NCBI RefSeq assembly: GCF_003952525.1
Contig: NZ_CP034451.1
Span: 2,046,001 to 2,110,000, forward strand
Origin: Mesorhizobium sp. M3A.F.Ca.ET.080.04.2.1
GTDB taxonomy: Bacteria > Pseudomonadota > Alphaproteobacteria > Rhizobiales > Rhizobiaceae
Length of the DNA stretch: 64,000 nt
Direction: 5' to 3'
Shown here: positions 1-8,849 of the stretch, piece by piece
Position numbering within the stretch: position 1 is the first letter of the stretch
Layout: every line of letters starts with the position of its first letter
Program-made: the position numbers and the translations under genes
Notes under the pieces: generated by a model
Told to the model about the DNA's origin: nothing
Databases searched by the model: none
What the model saw: the letters and a program-made list of their open reading frames with translations, nothing else

Positions 1-493
1 AGTAGATCGGGGAGAAGTTGCTGTCGGCCAGTTCCGAAATGTCGCGTTCCGAAAGCACCTTCGACCAGCCGTAGGCAGTGACCGGGTTCAGCTCGGCCGT
101 TTCGTCGACCATGCCGTCTCCTGCCTGCCCATAGTTGCTGCATGAAGAGGCAAGCAGGAAGCGGGTAACCCCAGCCTGCTTGGCAGCCTTCGCAAAGCGG
201 ACCGTTCCCTTGTGATTGATCTCATAGGTGATATTGGGATCGAGGTCGGATAAGGGGTCGTTGGAAAGAGCGGCGAGGTGAATAACGGCATCGAATCCCT
301 CGAGGTCGCTCGCAGTCACATCCCTCACGTCCTTCAGGATGGACGGCACGGCAACCTGCGCTCCTCCCGAGGCAAAGGTGCAGCGGCGGTAGAGATCGCT
401 GTCGTAGCCGCTGACCGAATGCCCTGCGCGCAGAAGCATCGGCACCATCACCGAGCCGATATAGCCTTGATGGCCGGTTACCATGACTTTCAT
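1..493 (-). CDS. NAD-dependent sugar epimerase/dehydratase, 3' part missing
   Basis: Extended SDR nucleotide-sugar epimerase or dehydratase, expected to change the sugar of a UDP-, dTDP- or GDP-sugar in the cytoplasm for the neighbouring polysaccharide genes. The reading frame starts at the ATG at 493 and runs off the left edge, so only about 164 residues are visible. The N-terminus has the Rossmann loop TGHQGYIG, followed by [16 protein letters not shown] and the catalytic YGWSK (YxxxK). The exact substrate cannot be read; UDP-glucose 4-epimerase-like (ExoB) is one option. It is the last visible gene in a minus-strand series with the quinoprotein upstream. Confidence 0.85.
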   Translation of the reverse strand, partial: MKVMVTGHQGYIGSVMVPMLLRAGHSVSGYDSDLYRRCTFASGGAQVAVPSILKDVRDVTASDLEGFDAVIHLAALSNDPLSDLDPNITYEINHKGTVRFAKAAKQAGVTRFLLASSCSNYGQAGDGMVDETAELNPVTAYGWSKVLSERDISELADSNFSPIY

Positions 494-710
494 CGCACAC
501 CTTTTCGCAAGCGCCCAGAGTCGCGGAGAGGCTAGTTGGGCTCAAAGGAGCGAGCGAGAACGCCAATGGGAGATCGGCATGCCCAGTTGGACGAAAGCTG
601 GCAACCGGCTACGTCTTTCGGGTAGCGCGCTCCTAAACCTTTCGGAGGATGCGCGTTGGAAACTTGGAAAGGAGGATTCGGTTTCGGTCTCTGGAATGCA
701 TTCTGCAAGG

Positions 711-2816
711 TCACAATCCGAAAACAAAGAGGGCTCGTCCAGATGCGATTGCTATTTCCTGATGGCCGTCGGCAACAAACGATATGGGAGCCGCTCGGGT
801 ATCGCCATCAATCGACATGCGCCAAACCTCCCGACCCGTAGCGGAGTCGAGCGCGAACAACACTCCTGCGGAAGCGCCAAAAACCAATCCGCCGGCAGTC
901 GCTAGAAGTCCGCCGTAACCTGAGTCCTGTGCATAGGGAGAATGGAATTCCCACCTTTTCTTCCCGGTCGCAGCGTCGAGTGCTCGCACGAACCTCATCG
1001 GCGGAGCGACCGTCGCGGCTCCGCTGCCTACAAACAGTCCACCCTCCCCACGCTCGACGCCATCATCGGATTTCGTAAAAATCGATGCCGACTCTGTCGC
1101 CGGCACGAAAAACAAACTTTGACTTTGATCGAAGGCCGGATTCGGCCAGTTCGTTCCGCCGCTTCCTGGCTTTATGAGACGTCCTGAAGTGGAAGCGCCT
1201 TCAGGCACAATTGGCCGTCCCGCCCGATCCAGGCCATCGGTCCAATTCTGCTCCACAAAATTTACGCCGGTCAGGAATTCGCCTGTAGCCCTATCGAGCA
1301 CATAATAAAACCCATTCCTGTTTGCCCAGCAGATCACCTTGCGCTTGACGCCATTGATCGTTAGTTCGGCAAGGATGGGCGTCTGATTCGAATCCCAATC
1401 ATGCTCATCATGCGGCGTGAACTGGAAATGCCATTCGAGCTTGCCGGTACTCGCCCGCAGCGCGATCACACTGTTGGTGAACAAGTTGTCACCGGGGCGT
1501 ACATCGTGATTATAATTAGGACTTGGATTGCCCACGCCCCAGTAAAGGAGATCGAGCGACGGGTCGTAGCTGCCCGTCACCCATGTTGGACCGCCACCGG
1601 TACGCCAGGCATCGTTCTTCCAGGTCTCGTGCCCTGGTTCACCAGGACCGGGGATGGTATTGAATTTCCACTTCTCCTTGCCTGTCTCAGGATCGTAGGC
1701 CGCCAGGAATCCGCGGATGCCGAATTCGCCACCGGCGACGCCGACGATGACAGCCTTGTTCACGACCAAAGGTGCCCCCGTCATCGTGAACCCTTCGGAG
1801 GGCTTGGCCACCATGGTTTCCCAGACTTCCTTGCCAGTGTTGGCATCGACGGCGACCAGAACGCCGTCCAAGGTGCCGATGAAGAGAGTGTTGCCAAGTA
1901 CAGCAAGCCCCCTGTTGACCCGGCCACAGCACATCGGCAGGTTGTCGGGAATAGGCCTGTCGAACTTCCAGATCACGCTGCCTGATTTTGTGTCAAAGGC
2001 GACGATGCTGGCCGGCGGCACGCTGGTGAAGAGCGTGCCCCCGACTACGAGCGGCGTCGCCTCCATGACACGGTCATTAGTGTCGAACTGGCCAACCCAG
2101 CGGACATGAAGCCTCGACACATTTTCCTTTGTGATTTCGGCTAGCGGCGAATATCGATGACCGTCCAATGATCCCGAATAGGTCAACCATTGGACCGAAT
2201 TCGGGGCTAGCAGGTCGTCGCCCTTGACGCGGATATCAAGTCGACGCGCGCTGTCGTCGCTCTTGGCCGAAGTCTTGGCCTGAAGTGATCTGATATAGCC
2301 AACAACTCTCCAACGATTGTCGAACGACAGATCGGCGTGGGATGCCATGGCACTCTGAGGAATCCCGTCGCGCACGACCTTGTAGATGGCCAAGTCGCTG
2401 TCGCCGTGTCTGAGCGGCCGGTCAAGTAGCGGAGCGTGAGCCCCTGATCCATCGTGACAGGCCGTGCAGTTCCTGCGAAATATCTCTGCGCCAGCACTAA
2501 GGTCTGCCGAACTGACATAAGGATTGCTGACCGCAGCATCCAGCGAGCGCGCCTCCGTCACCGTCGTAGTTAGTACGAACCCACTTGACGGCTTCGTCAT
2601 CTGGAAGAGCTCGCCCCAGGACAGATCCGGGACACCCCCGACCGCCTTGCGGCCGTAAAGTTCCAGCCGCCAAGTCAGCGAGTGCCAAAGCTTCGTGCTG
2701 CTCACCTCTCCTTCACGCAGCTTATCGTATAGTATGATTCCGAAAACTATGGCAGCAAGCAGCAATATAAATAAAGGCCTGGCCAGATATAGTTTGCGAT
2801 TAGTCGCTGCGCCCAT
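711..2816 (-). CDS. Membrane-anchored cytochrome c-PQQ quinoprotein dehydrogenase
   Basis: Predicted periplasmic PQQ-dependent alcohol or sugar dehydrogenase of 701 residues. From the chosen ATG there is an N-terminal membrane segment (about residues 9-31), a cytochrome c domain with CTACH at about 117-121, then an eight-bladed propeller. The propeller has the vicinal Cys pair (PMCCGRV), GGEFGIRG, and DWD with Asp473 and Asp475; the second Asp is at the position linked to lanthanide use in XoxF-type enzymes. The haem domain precedes the propeller, whereas in the well-known quinohaemoprotein alcohol dehydrogenases it follows. An open frame extends upstream to 2993 but lacks a signal. Substrate unknown; its setting among EPS genes suggests surface sugar or alcohol oxidation, which is inference. 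Confidence 0.82.
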   Translation of the reverse strand: MGAATNRKLYLARPLFILLLAAIVFGIILYDKLREGEVSSTKLWHSLTWRLELYGRKAVGGVPDLSWGELFQMTKPSSGFVLTTTVTEARSLDAAVSNPYVSSADLSAGAEIFRRNCTACHDGSGAHAPLLDRPLRHGDSDLAIYKVVRDGIPQSAMASHADLSFDNRWRVVGYIRSLQAKTSAKSDDSARRLDIRVKGDDLLAPNSVQWLTYSGSLDGHRYSPLAEITKENVSRLHVRWVGQFDTNDRVMEATPLVVGGTLFTSVPPASIVAFDTKSGSVIWKFDRPIPDNLPMCCGRVNRGLAVLGNTLFIGTLDGVLVAVDANTGKEVWETMVAKPSEGFTMTGAPLVVNKAVIVGVAGGEFGIRGFLAAYDPETGKEKWKFNTIPGPGEPGHETWKNDAWRTGGGPTWVTGSYDPSLDLLYWGVGNPSPNYNHDVRPGDNLFTNSVIALRASTGKLEWHFQFTPHDEHDWDSNQTPILAELTINGVKRKVICWANRNGFYYVLDRATGEFLTGVNFVEQNWTDGLDRAGRPIVPEGASTSGRLIKPGSGGTNWPNPAFDQSQSLFFVPATESASIFTKSDDGVERGEGGLFVGSGAATVAPPMRFVRALDAATGKKRWEFHSPYAQDSGYGGLLATAGGLVFGASAGVLFALDSATGREVWRMSIDGDTRAAPISFVADGHQEIAIASGRALFVFGL

Positions 2817-3149
2817 AGCATTATACCATTTCAGGGAGCTGCTTGCGCCTTGGGCATTTGCATCGAGGATGTCGGACACAGCAGCCGCCGGGGAAAATCC
2901 CTCTGCCGGGGTCGTGATTGAAGTCAGGGCAGCGCAGGGTCGAAGCTGCACGGCGATCTGTGTGAATCCGCGAATACCGCATTTCCGATGCATACCGCGA
3001 AATGTTGAAATTTTCGGAACAAAGACACTCGGTCAGGGACGAACGGCATTGCCCCACTCTTGCCCGCTTCCCGATGCCATCTTTTCTACGAGAGGTTCCT
3101 GGACCTTGGGCAGGTATCGATTGCTTGTCCCACCTCCGCACGGCACACC
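2817..3149. other. Intergenic region, 333 bases
   Basis: No convincing gene is seen. A TATAAT hexamer (minus strand, 2825-2820) lies 3 bases upstream of the chosen ATG of the quinoprotein, with no good -35 box at 17 bases, so it was not called a promoter. Confidence 0.4.
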
Positions 3150-4442
3150 TCAGCCGACCACCCCCGAGAGAAGGCGCAGTTCCTGTCTCTCGATTTGGTC
3201 CCTTAGTTCGACGAGCCGCTCACTTATGGCCTGCTCGCATTTTTCCAGGTCTGCCGCCAACCGCGAAAACTGCGCAATGAGCATGTCGACATCGAATGTT
3301 TCGACATTTTGACAGTACTCACCCAAGCCCATTTGCTCCATCAGCACATCATTCTTGCTGGCGTAGCCAAGTGAGATGGTCGGCCTGCGCAACTTCAAGG
3401 CACAGACGATGTTGTGGAACCGCGTGGCGACGACGACGTCGGTGAGCGCGATCTGCCCCATAACATCGTCGAGGGATTTGACCTGTTCATGGGCCAGCTT
3501 CGAGTCGGGTCTGAAGCTCCTCACGGCGGCCAGAACGGCATCGACGGCAATACTGTCCTCGTCATCGCCGGTGAGAAGTCTGACTTCGTGTCCGCTGTCC
3601 AAGAGGTGAACGACGAAAAGAGCCAGCTTGCCGATGTAGCGCGAAAAGATCGACTGGCCACCTTCGGCAAAACCATACCAGCCACGATAGGCCATGACGC
3701 CCACCCCCACCCTCAACACCTTCGGATCGGTTCGGCGGGAAGGGGTCGGCACGGGCAGGCCAAAGGCCAGGTCTGGATAGATCGCATCTGCACGGCTGTC
3801 GCACCCGGCGCGCTCCATGAACTGCCTGGATTGGAGATCGCGATAAGACCGGTAGTGACCCAGCCGCGCCGCCGATATCATCAAGAAGCGGCTCAGCCGG
3901 TTCCTGATTGGCCCTGCCCCGATGCTGACGAAGGCAATGCGTGTGCCGGCGAGCCTGGCAGCCAAGCACCATTTCAGAATGTCGTAAGGCATGCCGGCAG
4001 GCCGTTCGCCAAAATCATCCAGTATCCCGGTGCCCGGGAAAATCATCACATCCGCCTTGCGTACGTGCCTGAACGCTCGCGCAAAATCAGCGAGCTTTCC
4101 TGGGATTTTCAGGAACAGCCGGTTTATTTTTCCCGCCAGGCCGTTGACCGGGCCTTTCCGCCGTATAGGCAAGGTTTTGATGCCGAACGCTTGCCTGACG
4201 ATATCTGGTTCCCGGCAGATGCATGAAAGTTCCGCCTCCGACCGCTCTCGTCTCAGGAACCCGATCATTGCCTCGAGCGAACCTTCATTGCCGAGATTGC
4301 CGCAGCCGAAAAGACCGAAAAGAGCTATTCTCTGACGTGTCCTGCGCCGCCCTGTGCCTTGTCGGCCTGTGGGAGAAACCGACTTGACCTCGTCGGCAAT
4401 CACAAGGCTTTCAAAACGATCGGCGTCATTCGTAGCGGTCAT
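3150..4442 (-). CDS. Polysaccharide pyruvyl transferase family protein (WcaK-like)
   Basis: Cytoplasmic transferase of 430 residues resembling the polysaccharide pyruvyl transferase family (PF04230), which adds ketal pyruvate to sugars of EPS repeat units. Visible signs are the N-terminal GLFGCGNLGNEG loop (about residues 42-53), the central FPGTGILDDFG, and the C-terminal ATRFHNIVCALKLRRPTISLGY, where the RFH motif is typical. The start is the ATG at 4442, whose last bases overlap the TGA of the DUF4038 gene (ATGA), implying translational coupling. Pyruvylation of the EPS made here is likely, but some family members do other chemistry. Confidence 0.8.
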   Translation of the reverse strand: MTATNDADRFESLVIADEVKSVSPTGRQGTGRRRTRQRIALFGLFGCGNLGNEGSLEAMIGFLRRERSEAELSCICREPDIVRQAFGIKTLPIRRKGPVNGLAGKINRLFLKIPGKLADFARAFRHVRKADVMIFPGTGILDDFGERPAGMPYDILKWCLAARLAGTRIAFVSIGAGPIRNRLSRFLMISAARLGHYRSYRDLQSRQFMERAGCDSRADAIYPDLAFGLPVPTPSRRTDPKVLRVGVGVMAYRGWYGFAEGGQSIFSRYIGKLALFVVHLLDSGHEVRLLTGDDEDSIAVDAVLAAVRSFRPDSKLAHEQVKSLDDVMGQIALTDVVVATRFHNIVCALKLRRPTISLGYASKNDVLMEQMGLGEYCQNVETFDVDMLIAQFSRLAADLEKCEQAISERLVELRDQIERQELRLLSGVVG

Positions 4443-5791
4443 TGGCTTTGTACCGGCGAACGAAGTTCCAGCAGCCAATCGGCGTGATCGCCTCTCGGCG
4501 GCGCGAAATACCGGACATCCGCGGAAAATGGGGATCCAGCCACTGTTTCGCTCCGTCCTGTGGAAGGATCGATCCAGCGAGCCGAGACCTGCGGCCCAGC
4601 GAGCCTTGCAAGATCGAGGGTGATGCCCCTCCCGGAGGTCAGATAGACGACCGCAAGCGAACGATCCGTCGTCCGCGCCGATAGTGTACGGGCGTGGTAG
4701 CCGCCCTGTCCTCCGACCAGCAAATCATTGCCGGTGTCGGGTTCCAGTTGCCACCACCTGATGGACGAAAAATAGTCATGCAGGATCTGCATGCTCCGCG
4801 CGCCGGGCGTGTCGAGCGCCTTTTGCCACGTCATGTCCACCGGCCAAAGGCCTGGACCGCCGAAATGCCAGATCGGGTTGTTGCCGTAGAGGTGCCCGAA
4901 AGCGCCCGACAGGATCGCCTGGTAGGCCTGGACGCGGACCCGGTACTGGTCGGCGCCGTGTTCGAACTCATAGGCGCTCTCGATCAGGAAGAAGGGCATG
5001 CCCCTGCCGGCATCGTACTCCCTGGCCGCTGCCGCATAGACGGGACCATAGGTGTAAACGTTGTTCACGCTGAGCCAGGGCTGGTGACCCCAGAAATCCA
5101 GAGGGGCCGTTTCCGGGGCGCCGTGGACCGTGCTGAGAGCGTCGGGATCCTCTTCCATAATGCCTCTAGCGAGGGCGCTCACCAGGTCCTTGCGCGCAGG
5201 ATCGTAGTCGCCGCCATTGACCCACATGATGTTGTTGAAACGCCGGTACCGACTTCCGACCAAACGCCCATAGGCGGCGAGTCTTCCCGCGCCGGCAGTT
5301 GCCATTTCCTGATACCACCCATCGGCATCGCCGCCATATCCGAGATAAGCCGGAACGAGGAGCACAAGGAAACCCAGATCGCATGCCTTCTGCAGGACGC
5401 GATCGGCATGCGCGAAATATGCCTCGTTCGGCACGACGAAATCTCCGCCCTGCGCAAATGGCCTCTCGCCATAGGCGTTTGCCGGCGCATTGCGGGAGAA
5501 GCGGTGCTCGAGAAGGTTGACCAGTATGGTATTGAACCCGCGCGCCTTGCGGTCTTCGAGATACAGAAAAGCTTCCTTGTCGGTCAGATCGGCGATAAGC
5601 GACCAGGGCGAGTCACCCTGCATAAAGAACGGGCGGCCATTCTTGTCGACCGGATAGCTCTTCCTAGCTTCGACCCGCAGCGGAAACTGCGTCCCGCCGG
5701 AGCTTTCGCATGCCCAGCTTCCGATGGAGGCGACCGCGAATGCGATGACGGCCATCAGCGCAGAGGCGAGGCGCATTGCCATGATGCCCAC
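4439..5791 (-). CDS. Secreted DUF4038 (apiosidase-like) glycoside hydrolase
   Basis: Exported TIM-barrel protein of about 450 residues. A signal peptide (about residues 5-28, ending near SWACES) precedes a DUF4038/GH140-like region beginning PVDKNGRPFFMQGDSPWSL, and a short C-terminal beta domain of the PF12904 type (about 355-440) follows. Family members cleave rare sugars such as apiose from polysaccharides. The start is uncertain: the longest frame begins GTG at 5791 with AGGA only 3 bases away; the ATG at 5782 is an alternative. It lies 8 bases after the GH-A/DUF4214 gene and overlaps the pyruvyl transferase gene. Probable job: trimming or turning over EPS in the periplasm or outside. Confidence 0.78.
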   Translation of the reverse strand: MGIMAMRLASALMAVIAFAVASIGSWACESSGGTQFPLRVEARKSYPVDKNGRPFFMQGDSPWSLIADLTDKEAFLYLEDRKARGFNTILVNLLEHRFSRNAPANAYGERPFAQGGDFVVPNEAYFAHADRVLQKACDLGFLVLLVPAYLGYGGDADGWYQEMATAGAGRLAAYGRLVGSRYRRFNNIMWVNGGDYDPARKDLVSALARGIMEEDPDALSTVHGAPETAPLDFWGHQPWLSVNNVYTYGPVYAAAAREYDAGRGMPFFLIESAYEFEHGADQYRVRVQAYQAILSGAFGHLYGNNPIWHFGGPGLWPVDMTWQKALDTPGARSMQILHDYFSSIRWWQLEPDTGNDLLVGGQGGYHARTLSARTTDRSLAVVYLTSGRGITLDLARLAGPQVSARWIDPSTGRSETVAGSPFSADVRYFAPPRGDHADWLLELRSPVQSQ

Positions 5792-5799
5792 TTTTCCTG

Positions 5800-7233
5800 C
5801 TAGCCCGGGGCCGGCACCGCGGAGGCTTCGCGGGTAGCGGCGTATCTGGAGTTGAACTCCGCCGAAGTGATGATGCCATAGGCCACCATCTCCCGCGTCA
5901 TGGATCCGGCACGCAACTGAGTGACATAGGTCTCCAGCCCGTATCCGTCCGCGCCGCGGCCCAGAAGCAACTGAAAGAGGAAATTGATGTAGGCGCTGTC
6001 GGTCAGGCCAAACGTCGCGTATCTGGATTCGAAATCATCCGTGCGCATCATTTCCACGATCATGTCCGCAAGCTTGCTGTTTCCGCTTTCCAGGGCTACG
6101 GACCACCGCTCCACGCTGGCCGCATCGCCTTCGCGGCCCAGTATGAGGCAATAGACGAAGCTCGCCTGCCTCACATGGACGGGCTTGTCTGCGGCCGTGG
6201 TCTGGGGATCGCATTCCCGACGCGGCTTGAGCGGCGGCTGCGGGCCGCGGATCAGATCGCGCACCGTCTTGTAGGCTGGCTTCGGTTCGCCAGCCCTCCA
6301 ATTGCCGTCGGATGCGGCGGCGAGCCTCACCAATCCCATCTTGGCCTCGAAGCTTGGCGCCCAGTAGGTCTCGTCCAACAATTCATAAATATGACCGGCC
6401 TCGACCTTGTACTTCTCGCTGAGTTCGCGAAGGCGCGTCATTGTCTGCTTGACACCGTCGGCCTGCTGCCGATCGCCGCGCTGACTCCCATAAGGATTGT
6501 TGAATTCTGTGACCCAGATCGGCTTGCCGTAGCCGGCAATGTCGCGGAAGGCCCATTCCGGATCATCGCCATACATGTGCCAGATCGAGATGTCCCAGGC
6601 GATTCCGTCCTGTTTCATTCGCGCGAAGGCGCCGGTGTGGCCCCATCCGGCGGTGCCCATCGCCTTCCTGATGCCCGGATCGACCTCCGTCATGCCTTCC
6701 GACAGCCCTTTGAGGACGGCGCTTACCTTCACCCAGCGCGGCCCGTAGTAGTCGAGAGCCTCGGTTCCGCCGGCAGGCCCCCATGCACAGGGGTATTGGG
6801 TTCCGTCGTCGCGCTTCTCGCAGGGCTTGATGATGGCGTAGGTCTCCATCTCGTTGCCGAGTTCCCAAGCGCGAATGTCGTCCTTGAACCTGCTGCCGAG
6901 GGCGATCGCCATTTTCCGGCTCTTCCCGTAGAGCTCCTGCGGGCTATCCTTTTCCAGATCGATGCCCCCAGGCGTGATGACGGGCAGGATCTCGATACCT
7001 CTCGTCTTTCCGGCATCGACAAGTGCGGCAAGCTTATCGACGTTATCCTCGCCGGTGACGTTCACCCTGTAGGATTTCAGGCCGAGATCCTTGAGGTAGT
7101 CGAGTTGCCTTTCCACCGATATGCCGGGATAGGCGGTTATCGGATGTCCGTTGACCCCCCAGATGAGATCAGCGGAAGCAGGCGCGACGGTGGCCAGCAG
7201 ACAGGCTGCGGCTGCTGCGAAACGAAAGGACAT
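5800..7233 (-). CDS. Secreted GH-A clan glycosidase-like protein with C-terminal DUF4214
   Basis: Exported protein of 477 residues. The ATG at 7233 was chosen because it has GGAGGG upstream and begins a clean signal peptide (cleavage near ASA/DL); the longer frame from 7308 has no SD. Residues about 25-310 look like a GH-A barrel (GH39/GH5 type): WELGNEMET supplies the acid/base Glu after Asn, and WVTEFNNPYG supplies the nucleophile Glu. The C-terminal about 110 residues are a DUF4214 domain (FVYCLILGREGD, LLLGRGADG), found in secreted rhizobial and cyanobacterial proteins. Likely an EPS-cleaving enzyme that sets chain length or releases polymer; the exact specificity is unknown. Confidence 0.75.
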   Translation of the reverse strand: MSFRFAAAAACLLATVAPASADLIWGVNGHPITAYPGISVERQLDYLKDLGLKSYRVNVTGEDNVDKLAALVDAGKTRGIEILPVITPGGIDLEKDSPQELYGKSRKMAIALGSRFKDDIRAWELGNEMETYAIIKPCEKRDDGTQYPCAWGPAGGTEALDYYGPRWVKVSAVLKGLSEGMTEVDPGIRKAMGTAGWGHTGAFARMKQDGIAWDISIWHMYGDDPEWAFRDIAGYGKPIWVTEFNNPYGSQRGDRQQADGVKQTMTRLRELSEKYKVEAGHIYELLDETYWAPSFEAKMGLVRLAAASDGNWRAGEPKPAYKTVRDLIRGPQPPLKPRRECDPQTTAADKPVHVRQASFVYCLILGREGDAASVERWSVALESGNSKLADMIVEMMRTDDFESRYATFGLTDSAYINFLFQLLLGRGADGYGLETYVTQLRAGSMTREMVAYGIITSAEFNSRYAATREASAVPAPG

Positions 7234-7390
7234 GGCAAGGGCCCTCCCTGCCCGTTTCAAATCAGGCTGGATAGTCGGGATTGCGTTCATGGAAAGCAAT
7301 TTGCCCATACGGGTGAATGAAGTGCCCGCACTACCGCTTCGGACGTAACCCTGTCCCGGGGCTGCATCGTTATGGCAGCCGTCGGTTGGA

Positions 7391-8458
7391 TTAGCTTGGC
7401 AAGTTGCCAGCCTCGAGAGGCCCCCGGCTCCGCTGGCGCTTCAGGGTCTTCCTGATGAATTCCAGAATTGGTTTTTCCATCAGCAGATGCGTCAGCACGC
7501 CGACGATGATGCATATGGATATGATCGCGGGAACGAAGGGAACCTGCGAAACGCCTCCGACAAACGTCGACTTGATTAGCCAGCCATAGCCCAGCATGAC
7601 GAAGATGTGAGTGAGGTACAGCGCGTAAGACGCGTCGCCGAGCAGTACAGCCGCTCGGCCCAGCCTAGACCGCGGCCGATCGACGTTGAGAAAAGCCGCC
7701 ACGATCAGAGCGGCCGGAAGCCCCCAGAAGATGACCCGAGACGCCTCGGACAAACCTTCGGGAGACACCGCGACGATCGAAGCCACGATTATCGCGAGAA
7801 ACCCAAGCGCCCCGACAACTGCCGGGACTCTCCATTGTGCGCCGGCGCAAAACAACACAGCCAAAACGATCCCAAAACAGAATTCCAGGACCAGTGGGCT
7901 GGAGACGAAATCAGCGAATATCGGATTCTGAATCCGCCCCCCAAATACAACTCCGAGGATCATAACGATCATGGCCGATATAGAAGTGAAAGGCATTTTT
8001 CCGATTGCGAGGCATATCGCAAAGATAAGATAAAAATATATCTCGTATGAAAGTGTCCAGGCGACGAAAACCAACTTATCTCCCGGCAGGAGAAATACCG
8101 AATTTAATATCGTAGACGACTCTATGTGCCTATTTCGGAGAAATCCGACCGCCGATATTGCAACGATGGCGACGCTGCAGATCCAGTACAATGGGAATAT
8201 GCGTGTTGCCCTTTTGACCATGAAATCCTTCGGGGAATCCGGGAGTCGACCAGGCGGAAAGCTCACATAGACCATGATGAAGCCGCTGATCACGAAGAAC
8301 AGATCGACCCCTGCTCCACCCGATTTCGCTATCCAGGGAGGAGTGAAGCGCCCCGCCGATCCATAGGACATCTCAAGGGTATGACGGACGATCACCGCGA
8401 AGGCCGCAATAGCGCGAAGCATCTGCAGTCCATACAGTTCGCGGTCCCGCCTGCTCAT
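7391..8458 (-). CDS. Acyltransferase 3 family membrane protein
   Basis: Integral membrane O-acyltransferase of 355 residues (PF01757), expected to acetylate or otherwise acylate sugars of the EPS at the inner membrane. The opening ELYGLQMLRAIAAFAVIVRH contains the catalytic His-bearing RH motif, and about ten hydrophobic segments follow. A second family feature, FFVISGFIM, lies near residue 60. The ATG at 8458 has AGGAAA upstream and starts right before the family signature, so it was preferred over the longer frame from 8608. First gene of the minus-strand series leading to the glycanase and pyruvyl transferase genes. Confidence 0.85.
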   Translation of the reverse strand: MSRRDRELYGLQMLRAIAAFAVIVRHTLEMSYGSAGRFTPPWIAKSGGAGVDLFFVISGFIMVYVSFPPGRLPDSPKDFMVKRATRIFPLYWICSVAIVAISAVGFLRNRHIESSTILNSVFLLPGDKLVFVAWTLSYEIYFYLIFAICLAIGKMPFTSISAMIVMILGVVFGGRIQNPIFADFVSSPLVLEFCFGIVLAVLFCAGAQWRVPAVVGALGFLAIIVASIVAVSPEGLSEASRVIFWGLPAALIVAAFLNVDRPRSRLGRAAVLLGDASYALYLTHIFVMLGYGWLIKSTFVGGVSQVPFVPAIISICIIVGVLTHLLMEKPILEFIRKTLKRQRSRGPLEAGNLPS

Positions 8459-8849
8459 CACATTTCCTGGCATGTCAGAACAAGATGCTGACCCTAGGCG
8501 CATCGTGCGGCAAGGCAACGTATCACTCCGGCGGGGCGTGCTACGTCGTATGGCTATTGCATGGCCGGGGCAAGAACCGAACAAGGCGGGTGACGGGACG
8601 ATGTCCAAGACCGCCCATTTCGGGTCCTCGACGTGCGGGCGAATGATTTTGGATAGCCGAGACCCCTGTTTCTGAACGCGCCGCCCTATCTGCTCGCGCA
8701 GGTGCTGTCAGGCAATCTCGTCAGGCTCAATCAAACGTCGGACCTACGTCCTTTTGACCGCTACTCCGCGCAGGCCATCTGTGGTCTTTCTGCGTGTCTC
8801 CGACCGGGACCGGTGGCGCTGTCCGTCGCCGCCGACATTCGGGATGCCC
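8459..8849. promoter_or_regulatory. Divergent intergenic region, 391 bases
   Basis: Lies between the acyltransferase gene (minus) and the flippase gene (plus), so it should carry the promoters of both. No gene and no clear operator are seen; the open frames reaching into it lack ribosome sites. Confidence 0.4.

Noticed and set aside
2820..2825. TATAAT hexamer before the quinoprotein gene
   Set aside because: Only 3 bases from the chosen start codon and no -35 box at the right distance.
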